From assembly GCA_024400915.1 (NCBI GenBank), contig JAKSLX010000004.1:132043-196042 (forward strand): 64,000 nucleotides of DNA, given 5' to 3'. The number at the start of each line of letters is the position of its first letter. Within the stretch, counting starts at the first letter, position 1. Positions 33,680-41,949 of the stretch are shown piece after piece. Origin of the DNA: Treponema sp. (lineage in GTDB: Bacteria > Spirochaetota > Spirochaetia > Treponematales > Treponemataceae). Under the pieces are notes generated by a model that searched no databases, was not told the origin of the DNA, and worked only from the letters and a program-made list of their open reading frames with translations. Both the position numbers and the translations under genes were made by a program.

Positions 33680-33946
33680 TTATTCCTCCTCGAATTTTGA
33701 TTCAAAGAGAGCCAGGATTGCTTCTGCGGCTTCTTTTTCGTCTGCACCTTCTGCCTTGAGAGTCATTGTTGTATTGTATCCAGCTGCCATGGTAATTACG
33801 CCCATAATTGACTTTGCATTTACAGAGGCAGTTTCCTTTTCAAGAAGAATTTCTGAGGCAAACTTGTTTGCTGTCTGTGCAATAAGAGCTGCAGGTCTAG
33901 CATGGATTCCGGCACGATTTCTAACTGTTAAAATTTTTTCGATCAC
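33680..33946 (-). CDS. ptsH: Phosphocarrier protein HPr
   Basis: An 88-residue HPr. The PEP-dependent phosphorylation site is His15 in RAGIHARPAA and the regulatory site is Ser46 in NAKSIMGV, both at canonical numbers when the GTG at 33946 is the start; AAGGAAGGA stands five bases upstream. A longer frame to 34048 runs into hprK and is not needed. Ser46 plus HprK immediately upstream indicates regulation by serine phosphorylation. Enzyme I and sugar permeases are not in the window. Confidence 0.93.
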   Translation of the reverse strand: MIEKILTVRNRAGIHARPAALIAQTANKFASEILLEKETASVNAKSIMGVITMAAGYNTTMTLKAEGADEKEAAEAILALFESKFEEE

Positions 33947-33995
33947 AATGTCCTTCCTTTTTAGATCAACATATATTTTATTTACACTTTTTATT

Positions 33996-34985
33996 TCAAT
34001 ATAAATCTTCGCTGCCGTAGTAAGCCTTTTGGGCCTCTCCGGATTCAATCCAGCGCAAAATGTTCTGATTGAATTCCCTTGCAGAATAGTAACCCATTGT
34101 CTTGAGACGCTCGTTCATGGCAGCGGCCTCAATGATGATTGGCAGATTACGACCTGGCTTAACAGGAATTTCAATAAGAGGAATCTTAACTCCAAGCATA
34201 TCCATAAAATGGGTTTCAGTTCCAATTCTGTCGTAAACCTTTGTCTGGTCCCAGGTTTCAAGTTTGATGACAATCTGAACTTCCTTCTGTTCGCGAATGG
34301 CACCGACACCATAAAGCTGAGCAACATTGATGATGCCGAGTCCGCGAATTTCCATATGGTGACTGATGAGTTTGTTGGCACCCTGTCCAAGAATGGAGTT
34401 ACCGTTTACACAGCGGATTTCAACAATATCATCGGCAACAAGACGATGACCACGTTCAATGAGTTCAAGGGCAGTTTCACTTTTACCTACGCCCGATTCA
34501 CCGGTAAGGAGAATTCCAACACCGTAAACTTCAACAAAAACGCCGTGAAGGGTTTTACTCGGTGCAAATATATTCGACAAGACGCGGATGATTCTCTGTG
34601 CAAATTCAGAAGAACCAAGATCAGACTGAAGAACCGGAACGCCAGAAGATTCAGCAAGGGAAAGAATTGTCTCTGAAGGCTGAAGATTCTGACAGAAAAC
34701 TACGCAAGGAATTTCATAAGTAAAGAATTTCTTGATGGGATCAAGATTTTCCTCACCTTCCAGTTTCTGAAGGTAAGCATATTCACCGCGGCCAAAAAGC
34801 TGAACTCGTTCATGTGCAAAAGATTCATAAAAACCAGAAAGAGCAAGACCTGGCCTGTTGACGTCGGAAGCCTTAATTTCACGGGAAAGCCCGTTACGGC
34901 CCGCAAGACAGCGAATATTGAGAGAGTTGTGTCCTTTTAAATCCATGTCCAGCAAATTCAGGACACTGATGGTCTTATCCGACAT
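33996..34985 (-). CDS. hprK: HPr kinase/phosphorylase
   Basis: A 329-residue bifunctional enzyme that phosphorylates and dephosphorylates Ser46 of HPr. Walker A GESGVGKS at 162-169 is followed by ETALELIERGHRLVADDIVEI, and the family signature KPGRNLPIIIEAAAMN lies near 275-290. ptsH follows 49 bases downstream. The ATG sits six bases from a -10 box without a ribosome site, suggesting a leaderless mRNA. Confidence 0.95.
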   Translation of the reverse strand: MSDKTISVLNLLDMDLKGHNSLNIRCLAGRNGLSREIKASDVNRPGLALSGFYESFAHERVQLFGRGEYAYLQKLEGEENLDPIKKFFTYEIPCVVFCQNLQPSETILSLAESSGVPVLQSDLGSSEFAQRIIRVLSNIFAPSKTLHGVFVEVYGVGILLTGESGVGKSETALELIERGHRLVADDIVEIRCVNGNSILGQGANKLISHHMEIRGLGIINVAQLYGVGAIREQKEVQIVIKLETWDQTKVYDRIGTETHFMDMLGVKIPLIEIPVKPGRNLPIIIEAAAMNERLKTMGYYSAREFNQNILRWIESGEAQKAYYGSEDLY

Positions 34986-34991
34986 AATTAT

Positions 34992-35020
34992 ACTATACAG
35001 TTATATCCGATTAAACACAA
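34992..35020 (-). promoter_or_regulatory. Promoter for hprK-ptsH-lexA-holA, apparently leaderless
   Basis: Minus-strand TTGTGT (35020-35015), a 17-base spacer, TATAGT (34997-34992), then six bases to the ATG at 34985. Confidence 0.6.
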
Positions 35021-35061
35021 TAGGACCCATTCTACAATTTCAGTCTTAATCTCTGACCTTA

Positions 35062-35089
35062 TAAAGATAACCGAATGTTTTTCCGAGAA
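35062..35089 (+). promoter_or_regulatory. Weak sigma-28-like promoter
   Basis: TAAA (35062-35065), 16 bases, TCCGAGAA (35082-35089), resembling TAAA-N15-GCCGATAA; one base too long and 6 of 8 in the -10 part. It lies upstream of the small frame at 35131 and the methyltransferase. Confidence 0.3.
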
Positions 35090-35130
35090 TAAAAGAAAAA
35101 AACAGTTAAAAATGAACATAGGGAGCAAGT

Positions 35131-35349
35131 ATGAAAATATTTAGTCTGCCTGAACAGCAAAAAATCAATCATGTAAAGGACAACAGAACCTTCTGGTTTT
35201 CCTTTACTTCATTTTCATCAACTACAGATGAACTGAAAACCCAGGACCTGGACATTTCAGAGGTAAAATCTGTTTTTGAAAATCACAACACAATCTGTAC
35301 AAACAGGACAATAAAGAGGAAATATGAAAAAGAAAAAAGAATGGTTTGA
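35131..35349 (+). CDS. Small hypothetical protein, doubtful
   Basis: A 72-residue frame with a good GGGAG ribosome site seven bases before the ATG. It is hydrophilic with no recognised motif (FWFSFTSFSS, then an acidic stretch, then a basic tail) and its last 26 bases overlap the start of the methyltransferase gene. It may be a real small upstream gene coupled to the methyltransferase, or a leader. Confidence 0.35.
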   Translation: MKIFSLPEQQKINHVKDNRTFWFSFTSFSSTTDELKTQDLDISEVKSVFENHNTICTNRTIKRKYEKEKRMV

Positions 35350-36079
35350 AAATGAAAACTTCTGGCTTAACTACGGTCCCATCATGTTTGATGAACAGCA
35401 GTGGGCACAGGCTCACGGAATTGCCGAAAAATGCATAGAACTTGCAGGTCTGGAAAAAGGAAACAGCGTCCTTGATGTCTGCTGTGCAGTCGGAAGAATC
35501 AGCGTGGAACTCGCATCCCTTGGAATGAAAGTTACCGGAGTAGACATCACCCAGCCATTTCTGGATGCCGCAAAAGAAAGCGCGGAAGACGAAGGTGTGG
35601 AAATTGAACTCATAAACCATGACATGAGGACTTTTTCCTCAAAGAAAAAATTTGATGCCGCAGTCAACATCTACAATTCCTTTGGCTACTGTGACAACAT
35701 TGAAGATGATATAAAAATCCTGAAGCAGGTCTATAAGAACCTCAAGAAAGGCGGAACCTTCATTCTTGAGTGCATAAGCCGCGAATCGGCAATAAAATAT
35801 TTCACTCCCGGGGAATGGTTTGAACGCGCCGGAAAAACTGTGCTTACTGATTTTTCAGTTGCAGGTGACTGGGAAGGATTGCGTTCCCGCTGGATTCTTA
35901 TCGACAAAGACGGAACTAAAACAGACCACACGTTCATCCAGAGACTGTACAGTGCGGCAGAACTGCGCGACATACTTGTAAAGCAGTGCAAATTCAAAAC
36001 CGCAAAAGTCTACGGTGGATTCAACATGGAACCTTATGACCAGAAACTGAAAACCATGGTGATAGTGGCAACCAAATGA
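35324..36079 (+). CDS. Class I SAM-dependent methyltransferase
   Basis: A 251-residue Rossmann methyltransferase. Motif I is SVLDVCCAVGRISVELA at about 48-64 (a variant of DxGCGxG with Cys-Ala), motif II ends with VTGVDIT at about 70-76, and motif IV is AAVNIYNSFGY near 111-121. The C-terminal half has the extra sheet common in small-molecule methyltransferases of this size. AGAGG precedes the ATG. Substrate unknown; its neighbours give no hint, since hprK diverges and a structured non-coding region follows. Confidence 0.85.
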   Translation: MKKKKEWFENENFWLNYGPIMFDEQQWAQAHGIAEKCIELAGLEKGNSVLDVCCAVGRISVELASLGMKVTGVDITQPFLDAAKESAEDEGVEIELINHDMRTFSSKKKFDAAVNIYNSFGYCDNIEDDIKILKQVYKNLKKGGTFILECISRESAIKYFTPGEWFERAGKTVLTDFSVAGDWEGLRSRWILIDKDGTKTDHTFIQRLYSAAELRDILVKQCKFKTAKVYGGFNMEPYDQKLKTMVIVATK

Positions 36080-36080
36080 A

Positions 36081-36230
36081 AGGGCGAAAGCACTTGCTGT
36101 CTTAGATGTCAGCACCTACCCTAACTTTCGCCCCACGAATCGCGCCAGGCGATTCGTGTATAGTCCCCATAGCAATGGAGCCAGCTTGCCCCGGTTCTCG
36201 ACGGAAACCTCGCTTAACGAAGCAAGTCAA
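36081..36230. other. Structured non-coding region, part 1
   Basis: Three clear pairings lie in a row: GGGCGAAAG (36081) with CTTTCGCCC (near 36125), a perfect hairpin ACGAATCGC-gccag-GCGATTCGT, and GCTT-AACG-AAGC. No good coding frame covers them. It could be a mobile-element remnant, a small RNA or the 3' untranslated part of the methyltransferase message. Confidence 0.5.
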
Positions 36231-36245
36231 AAGACTATTAAAACA

Positions 36246-36346
36246 AAAAAATATACGCGGAGTACGTGTTCTGACAAAACACGACTTGCAAGCGCAGCGC
36301 GCACTGGAGTGGCTTTGTCAGGTTACGTACGGGAGCGTATATTTTT
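36246..36346. terminator. Long bidirectional terminator-like inverted repeat
   Basis: Arms read ATATACGC-gga-GTACGT-gtt-CTGACAAA and TTTGTCAG-gtt-ACGTAC-ggga-GCGTATAT, with matched small internal loops and an A-run outside the left arm and T-run outside the right arm. It separates the methyltransferase and the acyl-CoA synthetase, which converge; the synthetase stop lies in its flank. Confidence 0.75.
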
Positions 36347-38081
36347 ATTTTTTATTATATGTTCTTTTGACTTTCTGAGTCGTTGTCATTTCCAAGGCTT
36401 TTTCCAGTATCGTCACCTTGCTGATTCTTGCGTAAGGCTGAAGTGTCTTGTTAATCTTAGCAACTATTTCATTGATGACACAGGATACTTTTTCCGAATT
36501 GCCGTCACTGTCACGCTTAAGTCCAAGCTTTGCAAAAAGTTCATCAGAAGGATAAATAAGGGCTTCTATCTTTTCTGCCTTTGATGCCTTGTCTTCCACA
36601 TATCCCTGAACCGTAATCTGCGCAATATCGGTTTCAAGCTGGAAGGCATTTTCAATTTCTTCAGGATAAACATTTTTCCCGCCGTCAGTTACGATCATAT
36701 TCTTTGCGCGGCCGCAGAGCACAAGATAACCTTCCTTATCTATCTTACCAAGGTCTCCTGTCTTGAAGAATCCGTCTTCAGTAAACACCTTAGAAGTTTC
36801 TTCAGGCATGTTGTAGTAGCCCTTGAAAACCATAGGTCCTTTGACGGCAACTTCTCCAACTCCGTTTTCCGCCTTGTCGATAATCTTCATTTCCATCCAA
36901 GGGAAGAAATACTGACCAACTGATTCAATCTTAAAATGATCTACAGGATTCAATGTTATGATTGGACTTGTTTCTGTAAGTCCGTATCCCTGAACAAAGT
37001 CAATTCCCATTTCGTTGTAGATTTTGAATACGCTTGATGCAAGAGGACCACCGCCGCAGATTGCTATGCGTAATGAATAGATGTTTGCCTGTTCAAGTAC
37101 TGCCTTGAAAAGTTTTTTTCCTGGATTCTTTCCAGTAAGCTTTTTGATGATGTAGGACATCTCGAGCATAACTTTTATTACGCCATATACAACAGGTCCC
37201 TTGGCTTTGATTCCTTTCATGATTCCTGCAAGAAGCTTATTGAAAAGCAGAGGAACACCAAGAAGCATGGTAATCTGTCCTTCCTTCAGTTCCTTCATAA
37301 GCCTTGTGACTGCCATTGATTTTCCGTAGACAATTTCCGCACCAACGGAAAGAGATTCTATGAAAACAGCCTGCATGGTGTATGCATGATGTATAGGAAG
37401 AAGAGCATAGAAAACATCCTTTTCATTCAAGTACATTCTTGTCTGTGCAATATATGTATCAGAAACAAGATTTTTGTGGGTAAGCATTACACCCTTTGGA
37501 TTTCCAGTTGTTCCACTTGTAAAAAGGATGACCGCAAGATCGTCCTCCGCGTTGGCATGGCTGTCTATTTCAGATTCAGCCTTAAGGTTGTACACATAGG
37601 TGTCAGCAAATTTAGGATTGAGGGAACAGGTTTTGAATTCAAAATTTCCTGCTTCAAAGTGGCTGTACTTTTCTTCATCTACAAAGAAGAATTTAGGTTT
37701 TGCGGTAGAAAGAAGATTTTCCATTTCTTTCTCGTGAAGAGCATAGTCAATAGGACAAACTACTGCTCCAGTGAACATAGCAGCAAGAAAAACAGTTCCC
37801 CATTCAGGAGAATTTTTTCCAGAAACAGCAATGCGATCTCCCTTTTCCACACCATTCTTTTTAAGCCAGCAAGCAAGGGCGAGCACATTATCCCTTACCT
37901 GGGAATATGTAAGAGTCTGCTTGCTTCCTCCAGGTCCTTCAAAATCTGTAAAACAAGGGCGTTCTGGAAATCTTGATGCAGTGATGGTGAACATTTCTGG
38001 GACTGTAGGCCACTCCCCGTCAAAATCTTTTCCCCTGTAGGAATCCAAAAACTCCCATGGTTTTTCAAGTGCCTTTGCCAT
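36345..38081 (-). CDS. AMP-forming acyl-CoA synthetase/ligase (long-chain fatty acid type)
   Basis: A 578-residue adenylate-forming enzyme that would activate a carboxylic acid with ATP and load it on CoA. The P-loop LFTSGTTGNPKGVML (186-200), the GYGLTETSPIITLNP motif (about 352-366) and the C-terminal hinge TGDLGKIDKEGYLVLCGRAKNMI (about 440-462) are all intact. The overall pattern is closest to FadD-type long-chain ligases; the substrate is inference. A GGAG ribosome site is present. It follows the LacI-GGDEF gene by nine bases, so both are likely read together. Confidence 0.9.
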   Translation of the reverse strand: MAKALEKPWEFLDSYRGKDFDGEWPTVPEMFTITASRFPERPCFTDFEGPGGSKQTLTYSQVRDNVLALACWLKKNGVEKGDRIAVSGKNSPEWGTVFLAAMFTGAVVCPIDYALHEKEMENLLSTAKPKFFFVDEEKYSHFEAGNFEFKTCSLNPKFADTYVYNLKAESEIDSHANAEDDLAVILFTSGTTGNPKGVMLTHKNLVSDTYIAQTRMYLNEKDVFYALLPIHHAYTMQAVFIESLSVGAEIVYGKSMAVTRLMKELKEGQITMLLGVPLLFNKLLAGIMKGIKAKGPVVYGVIKVMLEMSYIIKKLTGKNPGKKLFKAVLEQANIYSLRIAICGGGPLASSVFKIYNEMGIDFVQGYGLTETSPIITLNPVDHFKIESVGQYFFPWMEMKIIDKAENGVGEVAVKGPMVFKGYYNMPEETSKVFTEDGFFKTGDLGKIDKEGYLVLCGRAKNMIVTDGGKNVYPEEIENAFQLETDIAQITVQGYVEDKASKAEKIEALIYPSDELFAKLGLKRDSDGNSEKVSCVINEIVAKINKTLQPYARISKVTILEKALEMTTTQKVKRTYNKK

Positions 38082-38090
38082 ATCCGCTCC

Positions 38091-40025
38091 TTATTTTCTA
38101 TTAGCTTTATGTTTTTCTTTTTCTTTATATTGCTCAATGTCCGCCAGTTTTAAAAGCTTGGAAAGATCATTGTTGTTTCTGTTGAAGGATACAGCACCAA
38201 GACTTATGGACAGCGTAAATTCTTCATTTGAAGATTCATTCCATTCATTGCAGAGATCCACCAGACGTTTTTTTAGCTTATCGAACATCTCAAAAGAAAG
38301 TGCAATGGAAAGGATGGCGAATTCATCACCACCAAGACGACCTATCGTATCTGCCTCACGGAATGCCTTCTTCAAAAGCTGAACCTCTGCCAGGATTGCC
38401 CTGTCACCAGCATCATGACCATAGGTATCATTTATTCTCTTTAAACCGTCAATATCTCCGAAAATGACAAGTCCTGTTTTCTTTGCATCGATTGCGGCCT
38501 TAAGTTCATTCTGCGCAACCTTCATGAAACCTCGGCGATTAAAAATTCCAGTAAGCTCATCAGTAAACGAAAGGATTGAAAGGTCGTTGTTTGTCTTTGT
38601 CAATGTCAGGTTCTCTGCCCGTCGTCTTGAAACTTCAAAGGCAGAACAGATGGATTTTGCAATGACAGAACAGAAAAGAGTATAGATGAATGGCTCCAAG
38701 TCCCCAAGTTTTACAACAAGATAACCATAGAGATATTCACCGTGATAAAGGGACATTACAGTGTTGTGTCCTTTCAGAAAATCTAAGAAATAATCTGGAA
38801 GAAGAATATTCTCACAATCAAAGAATAGGTCTGGATCATAGTTAAAGTTATGGGATTCCTCATCGAAAGCAAAGTAGACCCTTGCCTTGTTTGGAGCTGT
38901 ATTCATCTTCTGTGCTGTCTGTTTTATCGGTTGCTTGTAAAGACAAATTGCAGCCTTGGAAATTCCCAGAGAAGAGAAATCGTCACGAAGATTGTGGGTC
39001 AGTTCATCAAGAGAAAGATTTCCCTGAAGTCTGTTTACATGGTACTGAACCTTCTGTATCTGCTCCTGAACCGCAAGATATCTGAGGGTTGCGTTGAAGG
39101 ATATGGCACTTGTGTTTTTGGTAAATCGACCATTCGTGTCCACGGAATTGTTTACGCCATCACTTTTCTTTATGCAGCCGCAGGATTGCCTCATAAGACA
39201 GGAAGTTTCAACTGTAGTCACTGCAGGAATTTTTTCTCCCATGATCTGATTCCACAGAACCTGAGCACTCAATTCCCCCTGCTCAAAGACATGTTGATTC
39301 ACTGATGAAAGAGTCGGTTTAGAAGACTTTGCGATTGAAGTATCATCGAATCCTGTTACTATCACATCTTCAGGTACAGAAAGTCCCATCTTTTCAAGTC
39401 CAGAAATGACACCATACGCCATCTCATCAGTAACACAGACAACAGCACCAAAATTCTTGCCAAATTTATTTATATATTCAACGACTGCATTTTCTGCGGA
39501 ATAAAATGTATAGTCACCGTGAATGATATTTCTTGAAGGGAAAGTGAGGGAATGCTTTTTGAGAACGTTCTTAAAAATCTGAAGTCGCCTTTTTATCTCG
39601 GCGCTGTCCGTCCTAGTTGTAAGAAAAAGGAATTTTTCAACACCATGCTTCTCAACAAGATGTTCAACAAGATCACAGAAACCTTTGTCAGGATTTTCAA
39701 TCAGAGATGGGATTCCCGGAACCTTTACATTGACTGAAACAATAGGCAAAGGCAAGAAGGATTTTACGATAGATCTGATTTCTTCTGTCGTAACATAATG
39801 GCAGATGGTACCAGAAAGAATGATGGCACCATCAAGATTCATTTCATTTACAAATTTCACGAGATACCAATCATGATATCCAAAATCTGCAGGCTGCCAG
39901 TTAGGAGCACCAGTAACGAACACAAGCAGATCTATGTTATGGACGCCACAATACTTCTTTACGCCATTGATGAATTGATAAAAATACTCATTGTTGCTGC
40001 CATAAATTACAAGTCCGATTCTCAT
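38091..40025 (-). CDS. Diguanylate cyclase with LacI-type periplasmic-binding-like sensor domain
   Basis: A 644-residue protein without signal peptide or membrane helix. Residues 1-280 match the ligand-binding half of LacI/GalR regulators (IGLVIYGSNNEYFYQFINGVKKY, DGAIILSGT, VPEDVIVTGFDDTSIAKSSKPTLSSVNQ), but the DNA-binding head is absent. A linker of about 190 residues leads to a GGDEF domain: FGDIDGLKRINDTYGHDAGDRA and RLGGDEF with GGDEF at 565-569. An inhibitory RxxD (READ, 556-559) lies five residues before it. It should make cyclic di-GMP in response to a cytosolic small ligand, probably a sugar. A TATAAT box ends six bases before the ATG. Confidence 0.88.
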   Translation of the reverse strand: MRIGLVIYGSNNEYFYQFINGVKKYCGVHNIDLLVFVTGAPNWQPADFGYHDWYLVKFVNEMNLDGAIILSGTICHYVTTEEIRSIVKSFLPLPIVSVNVKVPGIPSLIENPDKGFCDLVEHLVEKHGVEKFLFLTTRTDSAEIKRRLQIFKNVLKKHSLTFPSRNIIHGDYTFYSAENAVVEYINKFGKNFGAVVCVTDEMAYGVISGLEKMGLSVPEDVIVTGFDDTSIAKSSKPTLSSVNQHVFEQGELSAQVLWNQIMGEKIPAVTTVETSCLMRQSCGCIKKSDGVNNSVDTNGRFTKNTSAISFNATLRYLAVQEQIQKVQYHVNRLQGNLSLDELTHNLRDDFSSLGISKAAICLYKQPIKQTAQKMNTAPNKARVYFAFDEESHNFNYDPDLFFDCENILLPDYFLDFLKGHNTVMSLYHGEYLYGYLVVKLGDLEPFIYTLFCSVIAKSICSAFEVSRRRAENLTLTKTNNDLSILSFTDELTGIFNRRGFMKVAQNELKAAIDAKKTGLVIFGDIDGLKRINDTYGHDAGDRAILAEVQLLKKAFREADTIGRLGGDEFAILSIALSFEMFDKLKKRLVDLCNEWNESSNEEFTLSISLGAVSFNRNNNDLSKLLKLADIEQYKEKEKHKANRK

Positions 40026-40031
40026 ATCTTA

Positions 40032-40037
40032 ATTATA
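40032..40037 (-). promoter_or_regulatory. -10 box of the LacI-GGDEF gene, apparently leaderless
   Basis: Minus-strand TATAAT, six bases before the ATG at 40025; the -35 (TGGTAT at 17 bases) is weak and no ribosome site is seen. Confidence 0.45.
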
Positions 40038-40066
40038 ACCCATGTTTATTTCAGATACCACAAAAA

Positions 40067-40098
40067 TAGAAAAGACCCCCGCTGTAAATACGAGGGTC
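40067..40098 (-). terminator. Intrinsic terminator of groEL
   Basis: Minus-strand GACCC (40098-40094) pairs with GGGTC (40078-40074), extended by neighbouring C/G pairs, then TTTTCTATTTTTG. Confidence 0.75.
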
Positions 40099-40137
40099 CA
40101 AAAATCTAGGTATAGAACCTGAAATAAGTATTATCGA

Positions 40138-41766
40138 TTAATACATTCCACCCATATCTGGAGCAGGAGCTGCTACAGGAGCTGGAGGTTCTGGAATGTC
40201 TGTGATTGCACATTCTGTTGTAAGGAGCATACCTGCAACAGAGGCAGCATTCTGAAGAGCACAGCGAGTAACCTTTGCAGGGTCGATGATACCGGCAGCC
40301 ATCATGTCCACCCATTCACCGGAAGCAGCATTGTATCCAACACCAGTTTCTGCACTCTTTGCCTTGTCAGCGATAACTGCACCGTCAACACCTGCGTTTT
40401 CTGCAATCTGGCGGATTGGTTCTTCAAGGGCACGCTTGATGATGTCGAAACCAACCTTTTCGTCTCCTACAAGATTTGCCTTTGACTCGTCGAGAGCCTT
40501 TACAGCCTGGATAAGGGCGATTCCACCACCGCATACGATACCTTCTTCAAGGGCAGCGCGTGTAGCGGCAAGAGTATCTTCAACGCGGAACTTCTTTTCC
40601 TTCATTTCTGTTTCTGTGATTGCACCGATTTCAATTACGGCAACACCACCAGAAAGCTTTGCAAGGCGTTCCTTGAGTTTTTCCTTATCGTAGTCAGATG
40701 TAGACTTTTCTACCTGAGTCTTGATTTCATTTACGCGGTCAGCGATGACAGCCTTGTCACCGTTTCCGTCAACGATTGTTGTATTGTCTTTGTCAATCTT
40801 AACAGACTTAGCTGTACCAAGGTCTTCAAGTTCTGTTGTCTCAAGCTTGAGTCCTACAGCCTTTGAGATTACCTTTCCGCCTGTAAGGATGGCGATATCC
40901 TGAAGCATTTCCTTACGTCTGTCGCCAAATCCAGGAGCCTTTACAGCACAGCACTTGAGGGCACCACGGATTGAGTTTACAACCAAAGTTGTAAGAGCTT
41001 CACCATCAACATCTTCTGCGATGATGATGATTGGACGTCCTGTCTGAGCTACCTTTTCAAGAACTGGAAGAAGGTCCTTCATTGTGCTGATCTTTTCATC
41101 ATAGATGAGGATGAATGGATTTTCATAAGAGCATTCCATTCTTTCGCGGTCATTGATGAAGTAAGCGTTGATGTATCCACGGTCAAACTGCATACCTTCA
41201 ACAGTCTTTACAGTTGTGTCCATGTTCTTTGATTCTTCAACCGTGATAACACCGTCCTTGCCGACCTTTTCGATTGCTTCTGCAAGGATCTTACCGATTT
41301 CAGGGTCGTTGTTTGCAGAGATTGTTGCAACATGTGTAATGTCGTCGTTACCCTTTACAGCACGGGAATTCTTCTTGATTTCTTCAACTGCCTGAGCTGT
41401 AGCCTTGTCGATACCGCGCTTGATTCCGATTGGAGTCATACCTGCAGAAACCTGCTTGAGACCTTCGCGCACGATGGCATAGGCAAGTACTGTAGCTGTA
41501 GTAGTTCCGTCTCCTGCAACATCATTTGTCTTTGAGGAAACTTCACGAACAAGCTGAGCTCCCATGTTTTCAAATGGATCCTTAAGTTCAACTTCCTTAG
41601 CAACAGAAACACCGTCTTTTGTAATTGTTGGAGCACCGTATTTCTTATCAAGCATTACAAGGCGTCCGCGTGGACCGAGAGTAACCTTAACTGCCTTTGC
41701 AATCTGTTCTACACCAGAGAGCATCTTTTTGCGTGCATCTTCACCGTAAACCAACTGTTTAGCCAT
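40138..41766 (-). CDS. groEL: Chaperonin GroEL
   Basis: A 542-residue Hsp60. KQLVYGEDARKKMLSGVEQIAKAVKVTLGPRGR opens the equatorial domain, the ATP site is DVAGDGTTTATVLAYAI (about 85-101), and the chain ends with a GGMY tail. Start is ATG 41766 (GGAG six bases upstream); an in-frame ATG four codons earlier has no ribosome site. groES is encoded separately at 12263. No CIRCE inverted repeat is present in the 180-base gap upstream. Confidence 0.98.
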   Translation of the reverse strand: MAKQLVYGEDARKKMLSGVEQIAKAVKVTLGPRGRLVMLDKKYGAPTITKDGVSVAKEVELKDPFENMGAQLVREVSSKTNDVAGDGTTTATVLAYAIVREGLKQVSAGMTPIGIKRGIDKATAQAVEEIKKNSRAVKGNDDITHVATISANNDPEIGKILAEAIEKVGKDGVITVEESKNMDTTVKTVEGMQFDRGYINAYFINDRERMECSYENPFILIYDEKISTMKDLLPVLEKVAQTGRPIIIIAEDVDGEALTTLVVNSIRGALKCCAVKAPGFGDRRKEMLQDIAILTGGKVISKAVGLKLETTELEDLGTAKSVKIDKDNTTIVDGNGDKAVIADRVNEIKTQVEKSTSDYDKEKLKERLAKLSGGVAVIEIGAITETEMKEKKFRVEDTLAATRAALEEGIVCGGGIALIQAVKALDESKANLVGDEKVGFDIIKRALEEPIRQIAENAGVDGAVIADKAKSAETGVGYNAASGEWVDMMAAGIIDPAKVTRCALQNAASVAGMLLTTECAITDIPEPPAPVAAPAPDMGGMY

Positions 41767-41852
41767 TTTTATCTCCAAAAAAAATAATTTAATAGAATAA
41801 TTGTGTATAAAGATAATAAAAAATCAAAAAATCGACAACATTTTTATGATAA

Positions 41853-41881
41853 TTGACAGTTAAAATTGCTGCTTTTATAAT
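41853..41881 (+). promoter_or_regulatory. Consensus promoter for the acyltransferase gene
   Basis: TTGACA (41853-41858), a 17-base spacer and TATAAT (41876-41881), a perfect match to the vegetative consensus, about 70 bases before the start at 41950. Confidence 0.8.
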
Positions 41882-41949
41882 AGAAATAATCTAAAGAACT
41901 GTTTTTTTTAGATGCAAACATAAGGAAACACACTTTTTTACGGGGTACA

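Noticed and set aside
36246..36346. Integron attC site, since T. denticola has a chromosomal integron
   Set aside because: The arms end in ATATACGC/GCGTATAT and lack the RYYYAAC and GTTRRRY core boxes; no integrase or cassette-like gene is near.
40286..40693. Plus-strand open frames inside groEL
   Set aside because: Long antisense frames are expected in highly biased codon usage; they have no ribosome site and no domain.
41767..41949. CIRCE heat-shock operator upstream of groEL
   Set aside because: No TTAGCACTC/GAGTGCTAA inverted repeat is present; only ordinary promoter boxes are seen.
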